A stretch of DNA of 64,000 nt from Winkia neuii subsp. neuii DSM 8576 (GTDB lineage: Bacteria; Actinomycetota; Actinomycetes; Actinomycetales; Actinomycetaceae). Of this stretch, positions 9,487 through 19,671 are shown one piece after another. The stretch lies in contig NZ_ATUW01000005.1 of NCBI RefSeq assembly GCF_000420405.1, positions 120,622 through 184,621 of the forward strand. The letters run 5' to 3'. Within the stretch, counting starts at the first letter, position 1, and each line of letters starts with the position of its first letter. Below the pieces are notes generated by a model that saw only the letters and a list, made by a program, of their open reading frames with translations, had not been told where the DNA came from and ran no database searches. The position numbers and the translations under genes were made by a program.

Positions 9487-10125
9487 CTAGCTTCGCCTGG
9501 ATTTGTGCCTTCTGGGATCAACAGCTCCGGTGCGCCTAAAAGCCGCTTGTGCTTTTGCCCACTGCTCCTGGGCTGGCGTTAGCTTTGTCCGCGCCGAGAC
9601 CTTTCCAGAAAGAGAAACGCTTACTGTAGAATCGCTAGACTCACCGGCTAGCCCGGTCCCTCGCCAGGACTGAGTTATAGCAATTGCCAGAGCATCCGCC
9701 GCGTCGGCTGGGCGCACTACCTTAGGAAGCCGCAAAATGCGTTTTACCATCTCTTGAACTTGCGCCTTCCCGGCCACGCCGGAACCTGTCACAGCGGACT
9801 TCACCTCGGAGGGAGTATGAATAGCAAGCGGCAAGCCGGCCTCGGCAACCTGGTACATTGCCACACCCATGACCTGCATTGTGGTGGTGACCGACTGCAA
9901 ATTCTCTTGAGCAAACACGCGCTCTATCGCCACGACCTCGGGGCTGTAGGCAGCAATCACTCTGCCAATCTCGCGTCCGATGTGGCGAAGGCGAAAATGC
10001 TGGGCCAAACTTGCGTTAGTGCGGGCAACCCCGACATAAACCAAGGATGCACTCTTGTCGGTGTTAGTGTCTATGACACCTAACCCGCATCTGGTTATGC
10101 CGGGGTCAATGCCCATTATTCGCAA
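9487..10125 (-). CDS. ruvC: Crossover junction endonuclease RuvC
   Basis: 212 residues, starting at TTG 10125 (encoding MRIMGIDPG). It resolves Holliday junctions by symmetric nicking. Catalytic acidic residues are visible in GIDPG, in the VAIERVFAQEN segment, and in DAADALAIAI. The last ~40 residues form a basic tail beyond the core domain. AGAGGAA lies upstream, overlapping the end of yebC, six bases away. Confidence 0.95.
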   Translation of the reverse strand: MRIMGIDPGITRCGLGVIDTNTDKSASLVYVGVARTNASLAQHFRLRHIGREIGRVIAAYSPEVVAIERVFAQENLQSVTTTMQVMGVAMYQVAEAGLPLAIHTPSEVKSAVTGSGVAGKAQVQEMVKRILRLPKVVRPADAADALAIAITQSWRGTGLAGESSDSTVSVSLSGKVSARTKLTPAQEQWAKAQAAFRRTGAVDPRRHKSRRS

Positions 10126-10131
10126 GGGTAA

Positions 10132-10896
10132 CTATTCCTCTTCTGCCTCAGCAGCCTTGCGCACATCCTCAGGGACGTTCATAGAGGTAAAGACGTTCTG
10201 CACATCGTCAGAATCCTCAAGAGCGTCGATAAGGCGGGTGGTCTTGCGGAGCCCTTCGAGGTCAACATCAATCTGGGTCGAAGCAACCCATTCAGTTTCT
10301 GCGGAGTTGTAGTCGATACCGGCCTCCTGCAGAGCGGTGCGCACGTCGACTACTTGGGAGGGGTCGGAGTCGACGACAAAAACCTCACCCAGGTCAGTTA
10401 CCTCTTCGGCACCTGCATCTAGCACCGCCATCAAAACGGTGTCCTCGTCCACTCCTTCGGCCTTCGGCACTTCTACGATGCCGCGGCGCGAGAATAGGTA
10501 GGAAACCGACCCGGGATCGGCCAGGTTGCCACCGTTGCGAGTAAAGGCCACGCGCACGTCCGAGGCTGCCCTGTTCTTATTGTCGGTAAGGCACTCGACC
10601 AAGAAAGCAACGCCATTAGGACCGTAGCCTTCGTACATGATAGTTTCCCAATCTGCGCCACCGGCTTCGGCGCCAGATCCACGCTTTACTGCCCTATCGA
10701 TATTGTCGGCAGGAACGGAGTTTTTCTTTGCCTTCTGGATGGCATCGTAAAGGGTCGGGTTGCCGTTGGGGTCGCCACCACCGGTGCGGGCTGCAACTTC
10801 AATGTTTTTAATGAGTCGCGCAAACAGCTTGCCGCGCTTGGCATCAATCGCAGCCTTCTTGTGCTTGGTCGTAGCCCACTTAGAGTGTCCCGACAT
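10132..10896 (-). CDS. yebC: YebC/PmpR family protein (TACO1-like)
   Basis: 254 residues, typical. The N-terminus [25 protein letters not shown] is diagnostic of the family, followed by [23 protein letters not shown] and [19 protein letters not shown]. Members act as DNA-binding regulators or as ribosome-associated factors that ease proline-rich translation; which applies here cannot be told from sequence. The position directly upstream of ruvC is conserved in many bacteria. Confidence 0.95.
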   Translation of the reverse strand: MSGHSKWATTKHKKAAIDAKRGKLFARLIKNIEVAARTGGGDPNGNPTLYDAIQKAKKNSVPADNIDRAVKRGSGAEAGGADWETIMYEGYGPNGVAFLVECLTDNKNRAASDVRVAFTRNGGNLADPGSVSYLFSRRGIVEVPKAEGVDEDTVLMAVLDAGAEEVTDLGEVFVVDSDPSQVVDVRTALQEAGIDYNSAETEWVASTQIDVDLEGLRKTTRLIDALEDSDDVQNVFTSMNVPEDVRKAAEAEEE

Positions 10897-10966
10897 ATGT
10901 ACCCCTATCTAGATTTCGAATAATTTTTTGCGGCCCGGGCCGCCTGGCACGCAACAATGATACAGG

Positions 10967-11500
10967 TTAGTCGCCCGATTCGTTTATTCCTATGCGTTTT
11001 ACCTGCCCATCCCAGTTTTTCTGCCACTTTGGAAGCAACTTGAACAGTTCCTTCGGGTAGAGCGCTGATCCGCCAGCTTGCAAGTCTTCTAAGTCGCTTA
11101 GGCTAAACCATTCGAGCCCATCTAGGACCTCCTTTTCCGAGGACGTCCACCCTTTTGTACGTATCCGCTCGGTACGTTGCAAATAAAGGAGGAAAAACCA
11201 CTCATCTTGCCTGGCAGGCCCCTTGGCGAAATCAAATAACCCCTGCCGGAACATTACTGGTCCCACCAATTCTTCAAGAGTCGCCGCGATGCCGGTTTCT
11301 TCCTTTAATTCGCGCCGCGCGGCTTGGCGGGGATCTTCGCCCTCTTCGATTCCCCCGCCCACTGTAAACCACCAGTGTCGGCCCGGATCATCGCCATCGT
11401 GCCCTTGCACCAGCAAAACTCTGCCGCAGCTGTCAAAAACAATGACTCTAGCGGCCTTTCGGTAAGGTAGGCCCTCCGCCCCAATCTTCCAGGTGCTCAC
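10967..11500 (-). CDS. NUDIX hydrolase
   Basis: 177 residues. The Nudix box is complete (GGGIEEGEDPRQAARRELKE, then ETGI), fitting Gx5Ex7REUxEExGU, so the enzyme should be an active Mg-dependent pyrophosphohydrolase of nucleoside diphosphate-linked compounds; the substrate is unknown. GTG 11500 overlaps the TAG of the upstream gene by one base (TAGTG), with GAGG upstream, suggesting coupling to the PIM lipid genes. Confidence 0.92.
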   Translation of the reverse strand: MSTWKIGAEGLPYRKAARVIVFDSCGRVLLVQGHDGDDPGRHWWFTVGGGIEEGEDPRQAARRELKEETGIAATLEELVGPVMFRQGLFDFAKGPARQDEWFFLLYLQRTERIRTKGWTSSEKEVLDGLEWFSLSDLEDLQAGGSALYPKELFKLLPKWQKNWDGQVKRIGINESGD

Positions 11501-12006
11501 TAGAGCCCCTCCCCAATATTTATTGTCTCGGGCAGCGGAGCCCGTCCCGCTAAATGGGCCAAGCTGATCAACTTGCCCGAACGGATTTGGCGTACGCGCA
11601 CTACCGCTCCGTTGTGAATCTTACGGGCGATTTGCACCTCAGTTTCAGCCTCCTCCAATTCGGCATACAGCCCCCGCCCCAGCGCGCCAGGATCTGCTGC
11701 GGTAGCCTTTATTACCTGCGAAAGATTAGATTCAACGAGCGAGCGTTCCCCGTGCCTACCCGGGGCATCAACCGCATGTAGAGCCTCCAGGGCGGCCTCT
11801 TCTAAGAGTAGGGAACTAGCCGGATCCAATACGCCCGAGCGGGCAATACCAAGGGCACAGGCCGCCCTCTGTAACAACGCCCTGTCCAAGCGGTGGCGCA
11901 TGTGCTCGATCCGCTTGTGCAAATTGTCGAGCTTGCGGGCTTTTGCAACGGTGCCAACTACGATGATGATAAAGGCGATCGTAAAGAGAATGAACGCAAG
12001 TTTCAT
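11500..12006 (-). CDS. Membrane-anchored protein, possibly LemA-like
   Basis: 168 residues: one N-terminal helix (LAFILFTIAFIIIVVGTVA), then a soluble helical domain. The segment ELEEAETEVQIARKIHNGAVVRVRQIRSG resembles the LemA-family core, where residues corresponding to N and V in YNxxV recur, but the match is loose and was made by eye. It overlaps pimA by 4 bases and the NUDIX gene by one, so it belongs to the PIM operon. Function is unknown. Confidence 0.8.
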   Translation of the reverse strand: MKLAFILFTIAFIIIVVGTVAKARKLDNLHKRIEHMRHRLDRALLQRAACALGIARSGVLDPASSLLLEEAALEALHAVDAPGRHGERSLVESNLSQVIKATAADPGALGRGLYAELEEAETEVQIARKIHNGAVVRVRQIRSGKLISLAHLAGRAPLPETINIGEGL

Positions 12007-13103
12007 TTCGCCCCCAAAACCGTTCTATATACGGCCTCAACCTTATCTGTAACCGCTTGCCAATCGTATTGCAGGGCTCGCCTGCGCCCTTTTCTAGAAA
12101 GCTCTTCCCTAAGCGAGCGATCCGTGGCTAGCCTAAGCATCTTTTGCGCAAGATCGGCCCCGTCGCCACTTTTAAAACTCACTCCGTATTCTTCCCCGTT
12201 CAGCACTGCGGTAAAGGCAACCAAATCGGAAGCAATGACTGGGGCTCCCGCTGCCATGGCCTCAACTAGTACGATCCCAAAAGATTCCCCTCCCGTTTGG
12301 GGAGCCACATAGGCTGTCGCAGACGCTAGCAGTTCCGCTTTTTCGCGGTCGCTGACGCCCCCGATGAACTGGGCTCCCTCTACGCCTTGAAGACCAGCTT
12401 TTGCCTGGGTGGCCTCGCCTCGGCCAGCGATCAAAAAGCGAGCCTTCGGAATTTCTTTCGCAACGCGCCGAATGGCCTTTGCGAAAACCGGCAGACCCTT
12501 GCGCTCTTCGTCTAGGCGACCCAAAAAAGCGAACGTAGGGGCCCCGGTGCTCCCCTGCCATTTAGGAACTGGACTAACCTGGAAATCTGCTACAGAAACC
12601 CCGTTGGGAATCACCACCGCGTCCCCACCTAGGTGCTCGACAACCGTGCGCCGTGCTTCGTCAGAAACAGCTATGCGAGCATCAAGTTTGTCCATCAACG
12701 GAACCAAAATAGGTGATGTCATCTTAAGTGCTAACGATCTGGTCATATTCGAATGGAATGTGGCCACTACCGGGCACTTAGCATGGGCTAGGGCAAGCAA
12801 CGATACCGAGGGCGAAGCAGGCTCGTGCACATGAATCAGATCGAAATTGCCCTCTTCTAGCCACGCGCGAACTCTTGCGGCCGAACGGGGGCCAAAAGAC
12901 AGTCTAGCCACCGATCCGTTGTAGGGAATAGAAACCGACGGCCCCGCGGATGTGAAGCCAGAAAACCCGGGATCCTTGGTGGCGGGGCCAAGTACCTCCA
13001 CCTGGTGCCCGCGTGCCGAGAGTACCTGCGCAATGTCGCGTATATGCACCTGCACTCCCCCGGACACGTCGAAACTGTATGGGCAAACTATTCCAATTTT
13101 CAA
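12003..13103 (-). CDS. pimA: Phosphatidyl-myo-inositol mannosyltransferase, GT4 family
   Basis: 366 residues. It is predicted to transfer mannose from GDP-mannose to phosphatidylinositol, the first step of PIM glycolipid synthesis at the cytoplasmic face of the membrane. The N-terminal GVCPYSFD-like/GGVQVHI acceptor loop and the C-terminal GESFGIVLVEAMAAGAPVIASD nucleotide-sugar motif (EX7E) are present. Order pgsA, acyltransferase, pimA with 4-base overlaps is the conserved actinobacterial PIM operon, which supports the specific name over a generic GT4 call. Confidence 0.9.
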   Translation of the reverse strand: MKIGIVCPYSFDVSGGVQVHIRDIAQVLSARGHQVEVLGPATKDPGFSGFTSAGPSVSIPYNGSVARLSFGPRSAARVRAWLEEGNFDLIHVHEPASPSVSLLALAHAKCPVVATFHSNMTRSLALKMTSPILVPLMDKLDARIAVSDEARRTVVEHLGGDAVVIPNGVSVADFQVSPVPKWQGSTGAPTFAFLGRLDEERKGLPVFAKAIRRVAKEIPKARFLIAGRGEATQAKAGLQGVEGAQFIGGVSDREKAELLASATAYVAPQTGGESFGIVLVEAMAAGAPVIASDLVAFTAVLNGEEYGVSFKSGDGADLAQKMLRLATDRSLREELSRKGRRRALQYDWQAVTDKVEAVYRTVLGAK

Positions 13104-14011
13104 GATTGTTTTTCCATCTGCTCATGCTTTTTTCTGGAGCGAGCGAGGCGGACTGGGTCTAAGTCGGAAACGAAGAGCGGTTGACACATATGCCAGGATT
13201 TCAAACGAGGGCGAAGCTCGCGCGCAAAGGCGTCGACCCACGCCTGCGTGGTCTCTTCGACTGAGTCGCTAACCTTTATTGGCCCCCGCACTACAAGTTC
13301 TGCCCCGTTCTTGGTACCCGCAGCACGCAGACGCGCTCCCCGCAACGTGATTTGGTCGGCAACGGCAACGTAGAGGGGCAGGTTGGCCTGCTTTGCGAGT
13401 GCTGCCGGCCCAGCAGCTACTAGTGCTTTTTGGCCGAACAGCTCGACTTCGATGCCGGCACCGGTAATATCGCGATCCGCTAGCAGGGCGAAAATACCCC
13501 GGCCTTTACGGGCCCGTGCCAACAGTTCACCGAAGACTGGGCGGCCCTTTTGGGCTGGCACAATATTCATGTGATTGCGGCTTCGCAAGCGTACAAACGT
13601 GTCGAAAAGCGCTCTGGGCGAGACTACCTCAGCCACCGTAGTCAGAGGTGCCAAATTAGTTGCAGCCCAGGCACCGATAAGATCCCAATTAGCGCAGTGC
13701 CCTAGCGCCACGCATACAGGCCCTCTTTTCAAATCCGAATAGAGTTGACTTGGCACGGAAGCAGTTACAGCCGCGTCAATTTTCAACTGAGATGCAGCTG
13801 CAAAATTACCTAAATCAGCAAAATAGTTGTAGTAGCGCCCCAGCGCCTCCACAACTCCCTCTTCCCCACCTCGGCGAAGGTTGTTCTGGAGCTGCACGGC
13901 GCCCCGGTAGCCCGCTTTTACAGCTGCGGCCGAGCCTATTCGCGCCGCTTTATCCCGCCAGTAGGGTGGTACAGAGCCCAAAACGCGCAGGGCTATGTCG
14001 TAAAAGCTCAT
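13100..14011 (-). CDS. PIM acyltransferase, LpxL/HtrB-like family
   Basis: 303 residues. It belongs to the lysophospholipid acyltransferase superfamily; the motif HCANWD (HX4D) is the catalytic site, in the context CVALGHCANWDLIGAW. In actinobacteria this gene, placed between pgsA and pimA, acylates phosphatidylinositol mannoside (PatA role). It overlaps both neighbours by 4 bases. It is predicted peripheral on the inner membrane face; the ADRDITGAGIEVELFG segment is typical of the family. Confidence 0.9.
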   Translation of the reverse strand: MSFYDIALRVLGSVPPYWRDKAARIGSAAAVKAGYRGAVQLQNNLRRGGEEGVVEALGRYYNYFADLGNFAAASQLKIDAAVTASVPSQLYSDLKRGPVCVALGHCANWDLIGAWAATNLAPLTTVAEVVSPRALFDTFVRLRSRNHMNIVPAQKGRPVFGELLARARKGRGIFALLADRDITGAGIEVELFGQKALVAAGPAALAKQANLPLYVAVADQITLRGARLRAAGTKNGAELVVRGPIKVSDSVEETTQAWVDAFARELRPRLKSWHMCQPLFVSDLDPVRLARSRKKHEQMEKQS

Positions 14012-14622
14012 CCGAGCTGTTTCCTAACGGCACCAAGCCGCTGGAGTACGGTTACAAAACCGGCAATCCCCACTAGGGCTAGAGCGATGGTAACGCCCCA
14101 GTAAGGTAACCCTAACCCGGTAGCCAAAGCGCCTATGCCAGCGATTATTAGCCTGTCCGTGCGCTCGGCAATTCCTACTGTGGCATTCGCTCCCAACGAT
14201 TCTGCTTTCGCTCTCGCATAAGGTACCGCCGCTGCCATTACGGTTGCTACTAACCCCGCAGCAACGGTCAGTGTGCGCCCTGCTCCCGGCTGAATGGTGA
14301 GGGCAGCCCACAGGCTCAACGAGCCAAAAACTGCTCCATCGGAAAGCCGGTCCAGGGTGGAGTCCAAGAAGGAACCAAATTCCGATTGTTTGCCGGTCAT
14401 TCTAGCAAGAATGCCGTCTAGTGAATCGCAAAACATCACTACAACGAGCACAAGGACAGCCGCGACCAGGTGATTGGTAGGAATAAGGACGCACGCCGAC
14501 ACCACACTGACAGCCGTTCCCGCTACAGTTACTGTGTTTGGCGATATTCCGGCCCTGGCAAGTAAGCGAGCCACCGGCGTAAAAACTGCCTTAGTCAGCG
14601 AGCGTCCGTAAATTCCCAGCAA
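14008..14622 (-). CDS. pgsA: Phosphatidylinositol phosphate synthase (CDP-alcohol phosphatidyltransferase)
   Basis: 204 residues, multi-pass membrane protein. The CDP-alcohol phosphotransferase signature D-G-x2-A-R-x8-G-x3-D-x3-D reads intact in DSLDGILARMTGKQSEFGSF followed by LDSTLDR. It joins a CDP-diacylglycerol to inositol phosphate in actinobacteria when found in this operon. It ends with a 4-base overlap to the acyltransferase and starts immediately after the HIT gene. Confidence 0.92.
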   Translation of the reverse strand: MLGIYGRSLTKAVFTPVARLLARAGISPNTVTVAGTAVSVVSACVLIPTNHLVAAVLVLVVVMFCDSLDGILARMTGKQSEFGSFLDSTLDRLSDGAVFGSLSLWAALTIQPGAGRTLTVAAGLVATVMAAAVPYARAKAESLGANATVGIAERTDRLIIAGIGALATGLGLPYWGVTIALALVGIAGFVTVLQRLGAVRKQLG

Positions 14623-15174
14623 CTATTCCTCCCAAGCCTTCGCTATGAGCTCACGCTCTTCGCCGAGCAGCTGTGGCACAGCCTTCACCTGTGCCACGAT
14701 CGGGAAGAAATTGGCGTCTCCCGACCAGCGCGGAACTACATGCTGGTGTAGGTGAGCCGCTATACCCGCGCCGGCTACGGCGCCCTGATTCATGCCCAGG
14801 TTGAAACCGTGTGGAGACGCCACCTTATTCAGTACGCGCATTGCCTTGGCCGTAAGTTCGCCAAATTCAGCGCGCACCTCGGCAGAGATATCCGAGTACA
14901 AAGACACGTGCTCGTATGGGCAGATGAGCAAGTGACCGGCGTTGTAGGGGTAAAGGTTCATTAGTACAAAGCATTCCCTTCCCCTGTGCACGATCAGGCC
15001 GTCCTCGTCGGACTTATCCGGAGCCGCGCAAAAAGGACACTCTTTCTGAGTTGAGTCCTTAGGCTTGTCTTGGCCAGAAATGTAGGCCTGCCTGTGCGGG
15101 GTCCACAACCGCTGGAAAGCGTCGGGGACCCCGGCGAATGCCCTAGAGTCTTCGGTAGGCAGCTCAGATGTCAT
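14623..15174 (-). CDS. HIT family protein
   Basis: 183 residues from ATG 15174 ([15 protein letters not shown]); a longer frame to 15198 would lie deeper inside thrS. The histidine triad is [14 protein letters not shown] and a second Cys/His region near the N-terminus suggest a zinc site, as in GalT/HIT-like AP4A hydrolases. It overlaps the end of thrS by 11 bases and directly precedes pgsA, a conserved actinobacterial arrangement. The probable substrate is a dinucleoside polyphosphate or similar nucleotide. Confidence 0.93.
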   Translation of the reverse strand: MTSELPTEDSRAFAGVPDAFQRLWTPHRQAYISGQDKPKDSTQKECPFCAAPDKSDEDGLIVHRGRECFVLMNLYPYNAGHLLICPYEHVSLYSDISAEVRAEFGELTAKAMRVLNKVASPHGFNLGMNQGAVAGAGIAAHLHQHVVPRWSGDANFFPIVAQVKAVPQLLGEERELIAKAWEE

Positions 15175-17173
15175 TGCGGCGCGCCCTGATCGAATCAACT
15201 ATCTTTTCTACGGCCTGATCTACAGGGACACCGTTTTCCTGTCTGCCACCGCGGTAGCGGAAGGAAACCGCCCCTGCCTCGGCATCCTCGCCACCCGCAA
15301 TCAGAATGTACGGCACTCGTTCCTTGGCGGCGGTGCGTATTTTCTTGCCGAACCGATCAGAAGATAGGTCGACCTCGACCCGCACGCCCTTTTCGCGTAG
15401 TTTGGCGGCAACCTTTTCCACGTAATCGTAGAAGGCTTCGGCAACCGGCACTAGACGAACTTGCACCGGAGCTAGCCACGGCGGGAAGGCACCCGCGTAG
15501 TGCTCTACCAAAACCCCAATGAAGCGCTCCACGGAGCCGAGCTTTGCCGAATGGATCATTACTGGGCGCTTGCGCGTGCCGTCCTCCGCGGTGTATTCGA
15601 GGTCGAAGCGCTCGGGCTGGTTGAAATCGTATTGCACGGTGGACATCTGCCACGTGCGCCCGATGGCGTCCTTCACCTGGACGGACACTTTAGGCCCGTA
15701 GAAAGCGGCTCCACCCGGATCAGGTACTAGGTCTAGTCCGGTTGCCTCGCAGGCTTCCTTCAAAATTCTAGTAGCGGTCTCCCAGTCCTGATCAGAACCA
15801 ATAAATTTGTCCTTGTGAGCCCCGTCGTCGCGGGTGGAAAGCTCTAGGTAGAAATCGTTCATTCCGAAATCGCGCAGGATCCCCAAGAAGAAGTTCAACT
15901 GCATCTGAATTTCTTCTTTTGCCTGTTCGGGCGTGCAGTAAGTGTGCGAATCGTCCTGGGTGAAGCCGCGCATTCTGGTGAGGCCATGTACCACTCCGGA
16001 CTTTTCGTAGCGGTAGTCGTGACCGAGCTCGTAAAAACGCAACGGCAAATCGCGGTAGGAACGCCCGGAGGACCTGTAAATCAGGTTGTGCATCGGGCAG
16101 TTCATAGCCTTTAGGTAGTATTCCTGGCCCGCCTTCGTTATGTTTCCGTCCTGATCGCGTTCCTCGTCAACTTTCATAGGCGGGAACATAGTGTCGGCGT
16201 AATACGGCAAGTGCCCAGAAGTGTGGAAGAGGCCGCCCTTAGAAATTTCTGGGGTATGCACTAGCTGAAAACCTGCCTCAATGTGCTTACGAGTTACGAA
16301 ATCTTCAATCTCGTGTCGCAGTATGCCACCCTTTGGGTGAAATACCACGAGCCCAGGGCCGATCTCTTCGGGGAAAGAGTACAGATCCAGCTCAGTGCCC
16401 AATTTGCGGTGGTCGCGTTTGGCGGCCTCCTCTATACGAGTTTGGTAGGCTTTCAGATCTTCTTTGGAGGCCCAGGCAGTTCCGTAGACGCGCTGGAGGT
16501 GGTCATTCGCCTGATCGCCGCGCCAATAGGCTGCCGACGATTTAGTGAGGGCGAAGCCGTTACCCAGATATTTGGTGGAGGGAACGTGCGGACCGCGGCA
16601 AAGGTCTTTCCATGCGACCTCGCCGTTGCGCTTCACATTGTCGTAAATGGTGAGTTCGGCACCACCAACTTCGACCGAGGCGCCCTCGGGCTGGCTACCT
16701 CCTTTGAGGCCAATCAGCTCGAGCTTGTAGGGCTGGTCGGAGAGCTCGGCCCGAGCCTCTTCCTCGGTAACGACCCGGCGCACGAACGTCTGGTTTTCCT
16801 TGACGATCTTCTGCATAGCCTTCTGCAGCTTTTTTAGATCCTCGGGGGTCAGCGGAGCAATGTTGCCAAAGTCGTAATAGAATCCGTCTGTCACAGGCGG
16901 GCCGATGCCTAGATTTACCTGCGGGTTAGCTTGCTGCATTGCCTGTGCCAACACGTGGGTGGCGCTGTGCCGCAAAATGCTTAGTCCCTCGTCGCTAGCA
17001 GTAGTGATGGGCTCAATTTCATCCCCGTCGCTAATAGTCGTAGCTAGATCAACTGTTTTTCCGTTTAGCCGCATGGCAACGGTAGTTCGATCCTGGCCCC
17101 AGATAGTCAACCCGGTGCTTTCGGCCTCGAGCTGTTGGGGTTTGCCATCTACTGTGCATTGGACGGTGGCCAC
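15164..17173 (-). CDS. thrS: Threonyl-tRNA synthetase
   Basis: I place the start at GTG 17173 (residues [11 protein letters not shown]) because GGAG lies five bases before it and the TGS domain begins there; a TTG at 17233 is in frame but has no ribosome binding site. The 669 residues hold TGS, the editing domain ([11 protein letters not shown]), the class II catalytic core with MNCPMHN zinc ligands and [14 protein letters not shown], and the anticodon-binding domain. It charges tRNA-Thr and is first in the thrS-HIT-pgsA run. Confidence 0.97.
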   Translation of the reverse strand: MATVQCTVDGKPQQLEAESTGLTIWGQDRTTVAMRLNGKTVDLATTISDGDEIEPITTASDEGLSILRHSATHVLAQAMQQANPQVNLGIGPPVTDGFYYDFGNIAPLTPEDLKKLQKAMQKIVKENQTFVRRVVTEEEARAELSDQPYKLELIGLKGGSQPEGASVEVGGAELTIYDNVKRNGEVAWKDLCRGPHVPSTKYLGNGFALTKSSAAYWRGDQANDHLQRVYGTAWASKEDLKAYQTRIEEAAKRDHRKLGTELDLYSFPEEIGPGLVVFHPKGGILRHEIEDFVTRKHIEAGFQLVHTPEISKGGLFHTSGHLPYYADTMFPPMKVDEERDQDGNITKAGQEYYLKAMNCPMHNLIYRSSGRSYRDLPLRFYELGHDYRYEKSGVVHGLTRMRGFTQDDSHTYCTPEQAKEEIQMQLNFFLGILRDFGMNDFYLELSTRDDGAHKDKFIGSDQDWETATRILKEACEATGLDLVPDPGGAAFYGPKVSVQVKDAIGRTWQMSTVQYDFNQPERFDLEYTAEDGTRKRPVMIHSAKLGSVERFIGVLVEHYAGAFPPWLAPVQVRLVPVAEAFYDYVEKVAAKLREKGVRVEVDLSSDRFGKKIRTAAKERVPYILIAGGEDAEAGAVSFRYRGGRQENGVPVDQAVEKIVDSIRARRNDI

Positions 17174-17242
17174 TGCATCTCCATTCGTAGGGGTTATTCC
17201 GATATTGATTCTACAGCCATATAAAACTGGCAATAGTTGAGT

Positions 17243-18274
17243 CTATTTATTTTCTAGTTTGGAAAGGTGGGCGGTAACGAACCGCTTCCCAGCCAAGGCG
17301 TTTTTCAGTGCCGCATAAAGAGGCCTGCGCACCGGCACATCCCAGGCCCAGGGCAACTCCGTGCGTGCTTTGGCCCAGCGTTTCTTGTACTGACCCACCC
17401 CGTAAAGTTCTGGGCAGCGTGAGGAATCGGTACCCATTAGGTCAAAGGTTTTGATGCCTTCCGATGCTAGTTGCGAGCACGTCCACAAATCCAAGAGGTC
17501 GGCCCCCAACACGTCGTGGGCTTCCGGTAGGGAGGCCCCATAGTAGGCCCACGAATGCGCCCCGTTTACTACAACTAGGTCCCAGCAAACCGGTTTTCCG
17601 CCAACGTGGAGGGCGAAAAGGCGGGCGTGGCTCGGCCCAAGAATATTTAGCATGTCCCAGTACACGCCCATCGGGTGAGGACGGAAACCGTCGCGGCGGG
17701 CAGTAACTTCCATGATCTGGTAGTACTTGGCAAATTCCTTTTTGTCGAGTGCTGAGACCTCTTTAAACTCCACGTCGGTGCGATCGGCGATACGTTTTTT
17801 GGCTCTGCGGATTGCCCGCCTGCCCTCGGTGGGCAGAGCTTCAATGATGCCCTCTTCGGTACCCGAGGAGAGGTCCACTAGTACGGTCTTGTCGTACGGC
17901 AGGTACTGCAGGACCCGCTTTAGATCTGGCGCCTCGTAGGTGGCGTGCAAGCGCAAAAAAACTACTTTCTTGTCACGCTTTTTTACTAGTTGCACGAGCT
18001 TTTCACGCAGCTCCGCCTCATCTGCAGGAGAGGGGCTCTTGAACCACACGGGCCCGTTTTTGGCCCAGAGATATTTAAATCCGCGCACGGAGTATTCGGT
18101 TAGGGCTATTACCGCGCGTGTCTTTTTGCCGGCTTTGAGTGCAAAACGCCCCCACAGTTTGCGGCCTAACTTCTGGTTGTACTTACCCCAAAGCTCAGTT
18201 TGTTCTATGGGATAGCGGTCAATTCCTGACGCGAGTTGTTTTAGTTCGGCTTCCGAAATCTGAACGAGCTCCAC
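17243..18274 (-). CDS. FemX-like peptidoglycan bridge aminoacyltransferase
   Basis: 343 residues of the FemABX family, which transfer an amino acid from aminoacyl-tRNA to the lysine side chain of lipid II. The GNAT-like double domain is recognisable by GRRAIRRAKKRIADRTDVEF and VVVNGAHSWAYYGASLPEAH followed by KTFDLMGTD. GTG 18274 is preceded by GGAAGG. It lies 44 bases downstream of an ATP-grasp ligase, and the pair could build a mixed L-/D-amino-acid cross-bridge. The amino acid is not predictable from sequence. Confidence 0.88.
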   Translation of the reverse strand: MELVQISEAELKQLASGIDRYPIEQTELWGKYNQKLGRKLWGRFALKAGKKTRAVIALTEYSVRGFKYLWAKNGPVWFKSPSPADEAELREKLVQLVKKRDKKVVFLRLHATYEAPDLKRVLQYLPYDKTVLVDLSSGTEEGIIEALPTEGRRAIRRAKKRIADRTDVEFKEVSALDKKEFAKYYQIMEVTARRDGFRPHPMGVYWDMLNILGPSHARLFALHVGGKPVCWDLVVVNGAHSWAYYGASLPEAHDVLGADLLDLWTCSQLASEGIKTFDLMGTDSSRCPELYGVGQYKKRWAKARTELPWAWDVPVRRPLYAALKNALAGKRFVTAHLSKLENK

Positions 18275-18318
18275 AAATTACCTTCCGCTGGCTTCTTCTG
18301 GTCCAATCCTAACCGGCT

Positions 18319-19551
18319 TTAATATGAGGTCTGGGTGGCTTTTGGATAGTACTTTGCGAACTTGCGATACTGGTTCAGCCGCTGCCCGTGCAGCAATAGC
18401 CGACGCCCAAGTGACGGCTCTAGGCGGGAAAGCGTGGGATCGGCCACCTTGCGGTCGCGCAGTAGGCGCCACAGTCTGCCGCGCAGTTGTTTGTCTGAAA
18501 CGTAGTGCAACAGCAAAGGGAAGGGAACCAGCGAGTACAGTACTTCCTTTTCAACCGTTCGCTGTTTCAGTGTCCGCCCTTCGACCAGGTCGTAGATCAT
18601 CGGCTCCATGGGATTTACCCCACCGGCGGCCATGTAGTAGGAGTTACGTCCGATACGGGGATTGATTTCAAAGAATAGGGCCCGCCCGTCGCGCGGATCT
18701 ATTTTGACATCAAAATTAGCGAATCCGCGATAGCCGGTCTGAGTTAGGAATTTCTTCGCATCTTCCCACAGCTGTGGAAAGGGCTCGGTAATCATGGCTA
18801 CTGGATTTCCGATCATGGTGGGCAGGTGGTCTTCCAGCAGGACTCGGGCCGACCCCAGCATGGTCACCCTCCCGGCGGAATCTACGTAAGCGGTTATAGA
18901 CCGCATCTGCGTATTGTCGCCGGGAATGAGTTCTTGTACTACGAATGTGGAGCGGTAGCCGGCGCGGGCCAGCTGCGCCCACAACTCGTCCAATTCTGCT
19001 TGCGAATCAACGAAGTAGATCTTCTTCTTGCCCGGAAAAGATACTTCGTCGTAGTCTGCCCCAACCGCAGTCTTGGCTACTACCGGGAAACGGAGTTTGG
19101 TGGCAGGTACTGCAAAATTAGCCGAATCCGCCCCCGAGAAATCAACGACCTCGGTGTGTGGGGTAGCAATGTCTAGTTTTTCGCAGATACGGGCGAAGTT
19201 CACCTTGTCAGAGACTCGATCGATTACCTTCACGTCCGGAAACGGAACTACCCACCGCTCCCCCAATACGTCCCTCGAGCGGGAGATGAGCCGGGCATGC
19301 CCGTCGGTGTTGGCCATGATCACCAATTTGCCTGCTGGTACCGCCTCTTCGACCTCTTTCAAAGCCGTAATGACGTCGGCCGCAGACCCCGATTTTAGAG
19401 GGCGAACCTCACAGTAAGCAGACTTGGTAATAGCCCCTATTGCTCCTCCGCTGAGGCAGATGGAGGTCTTAGCAAAGGCCTCGTAGAACTCGCGGGCCAA
19501 CGCATAGATTCCAATGTCTCCACCTATAAGTACCGGCGTAAAGTCAACCAT
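18319..19551 (-). CDS. ATP-grasp carboxylate-amine ligase, possibly D-amino-acid ligase
   Basis: 410 residues from ATG 19551, preceded by GAGGAAAAG; an in-frame start at 19596 is less likely. ATP-grasp features are RFPVVAKTAVGADYDEV for ATP binding, and the Mg-binding end FFEINPRIGRNSYYM. The N-terminal GGDIGIYALAREFYE is a Rossmann-like start. The size and architecture match ATP-grasp ligases that include D-aspartate ligase of cell-wall bridges, and the FemX neighbour supports a wall role. It is divergent from the histidine kinase gene, with 120 bases between them. Ligase is firm, substrate is inference. Confidence 0.8.
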   Translation of the reverse strand: MVDFTPVLIGGDIGIYALAREFYEAFAKTSICLSGGAIGAITKSAYCEVRPLKSGSAADVITALKEVEEAVPAGKLVIMANTDGHARLISRSRDVLGERWVVPFPDVKVIDRVSDKVNFARICEKLDIATPHTEVVDFSGADSANFAVPATKLRFPVVAKTAVGADYDEVSFPGKKKIYFVDSQAELDELWAQLARAGYRSTFVVQELIPGDNTQMRSITAYVDSAGRVTMLGSARVLLEDHLPTMIGNPVAMITEPFPQLWEDAKKFLTQTGYRGFANFDVKIDPRDGRALFFEINPRIGRNSYYMAAGGVNPMEPMIYDLVEGRTLKQRTVEKEVLYSLVPFPLLLHYVSDKQLRGRLWRLLRDRKVADPTLSRLEPSLGRRLLLHGQRLNQYRKFAKYYPKATQTSY

Positions 19552-19671
19552 CTTTTCCTCAACATCTTGGACACTTTTCAGCTTCCCACCATACAAGGAA
19601 TGGGCCGAGGAGGCAGTTTGCCCCGCCGGAACTATTTCCTTCCCGGGCTCCCTTGTACTAACTTTAGGAAA

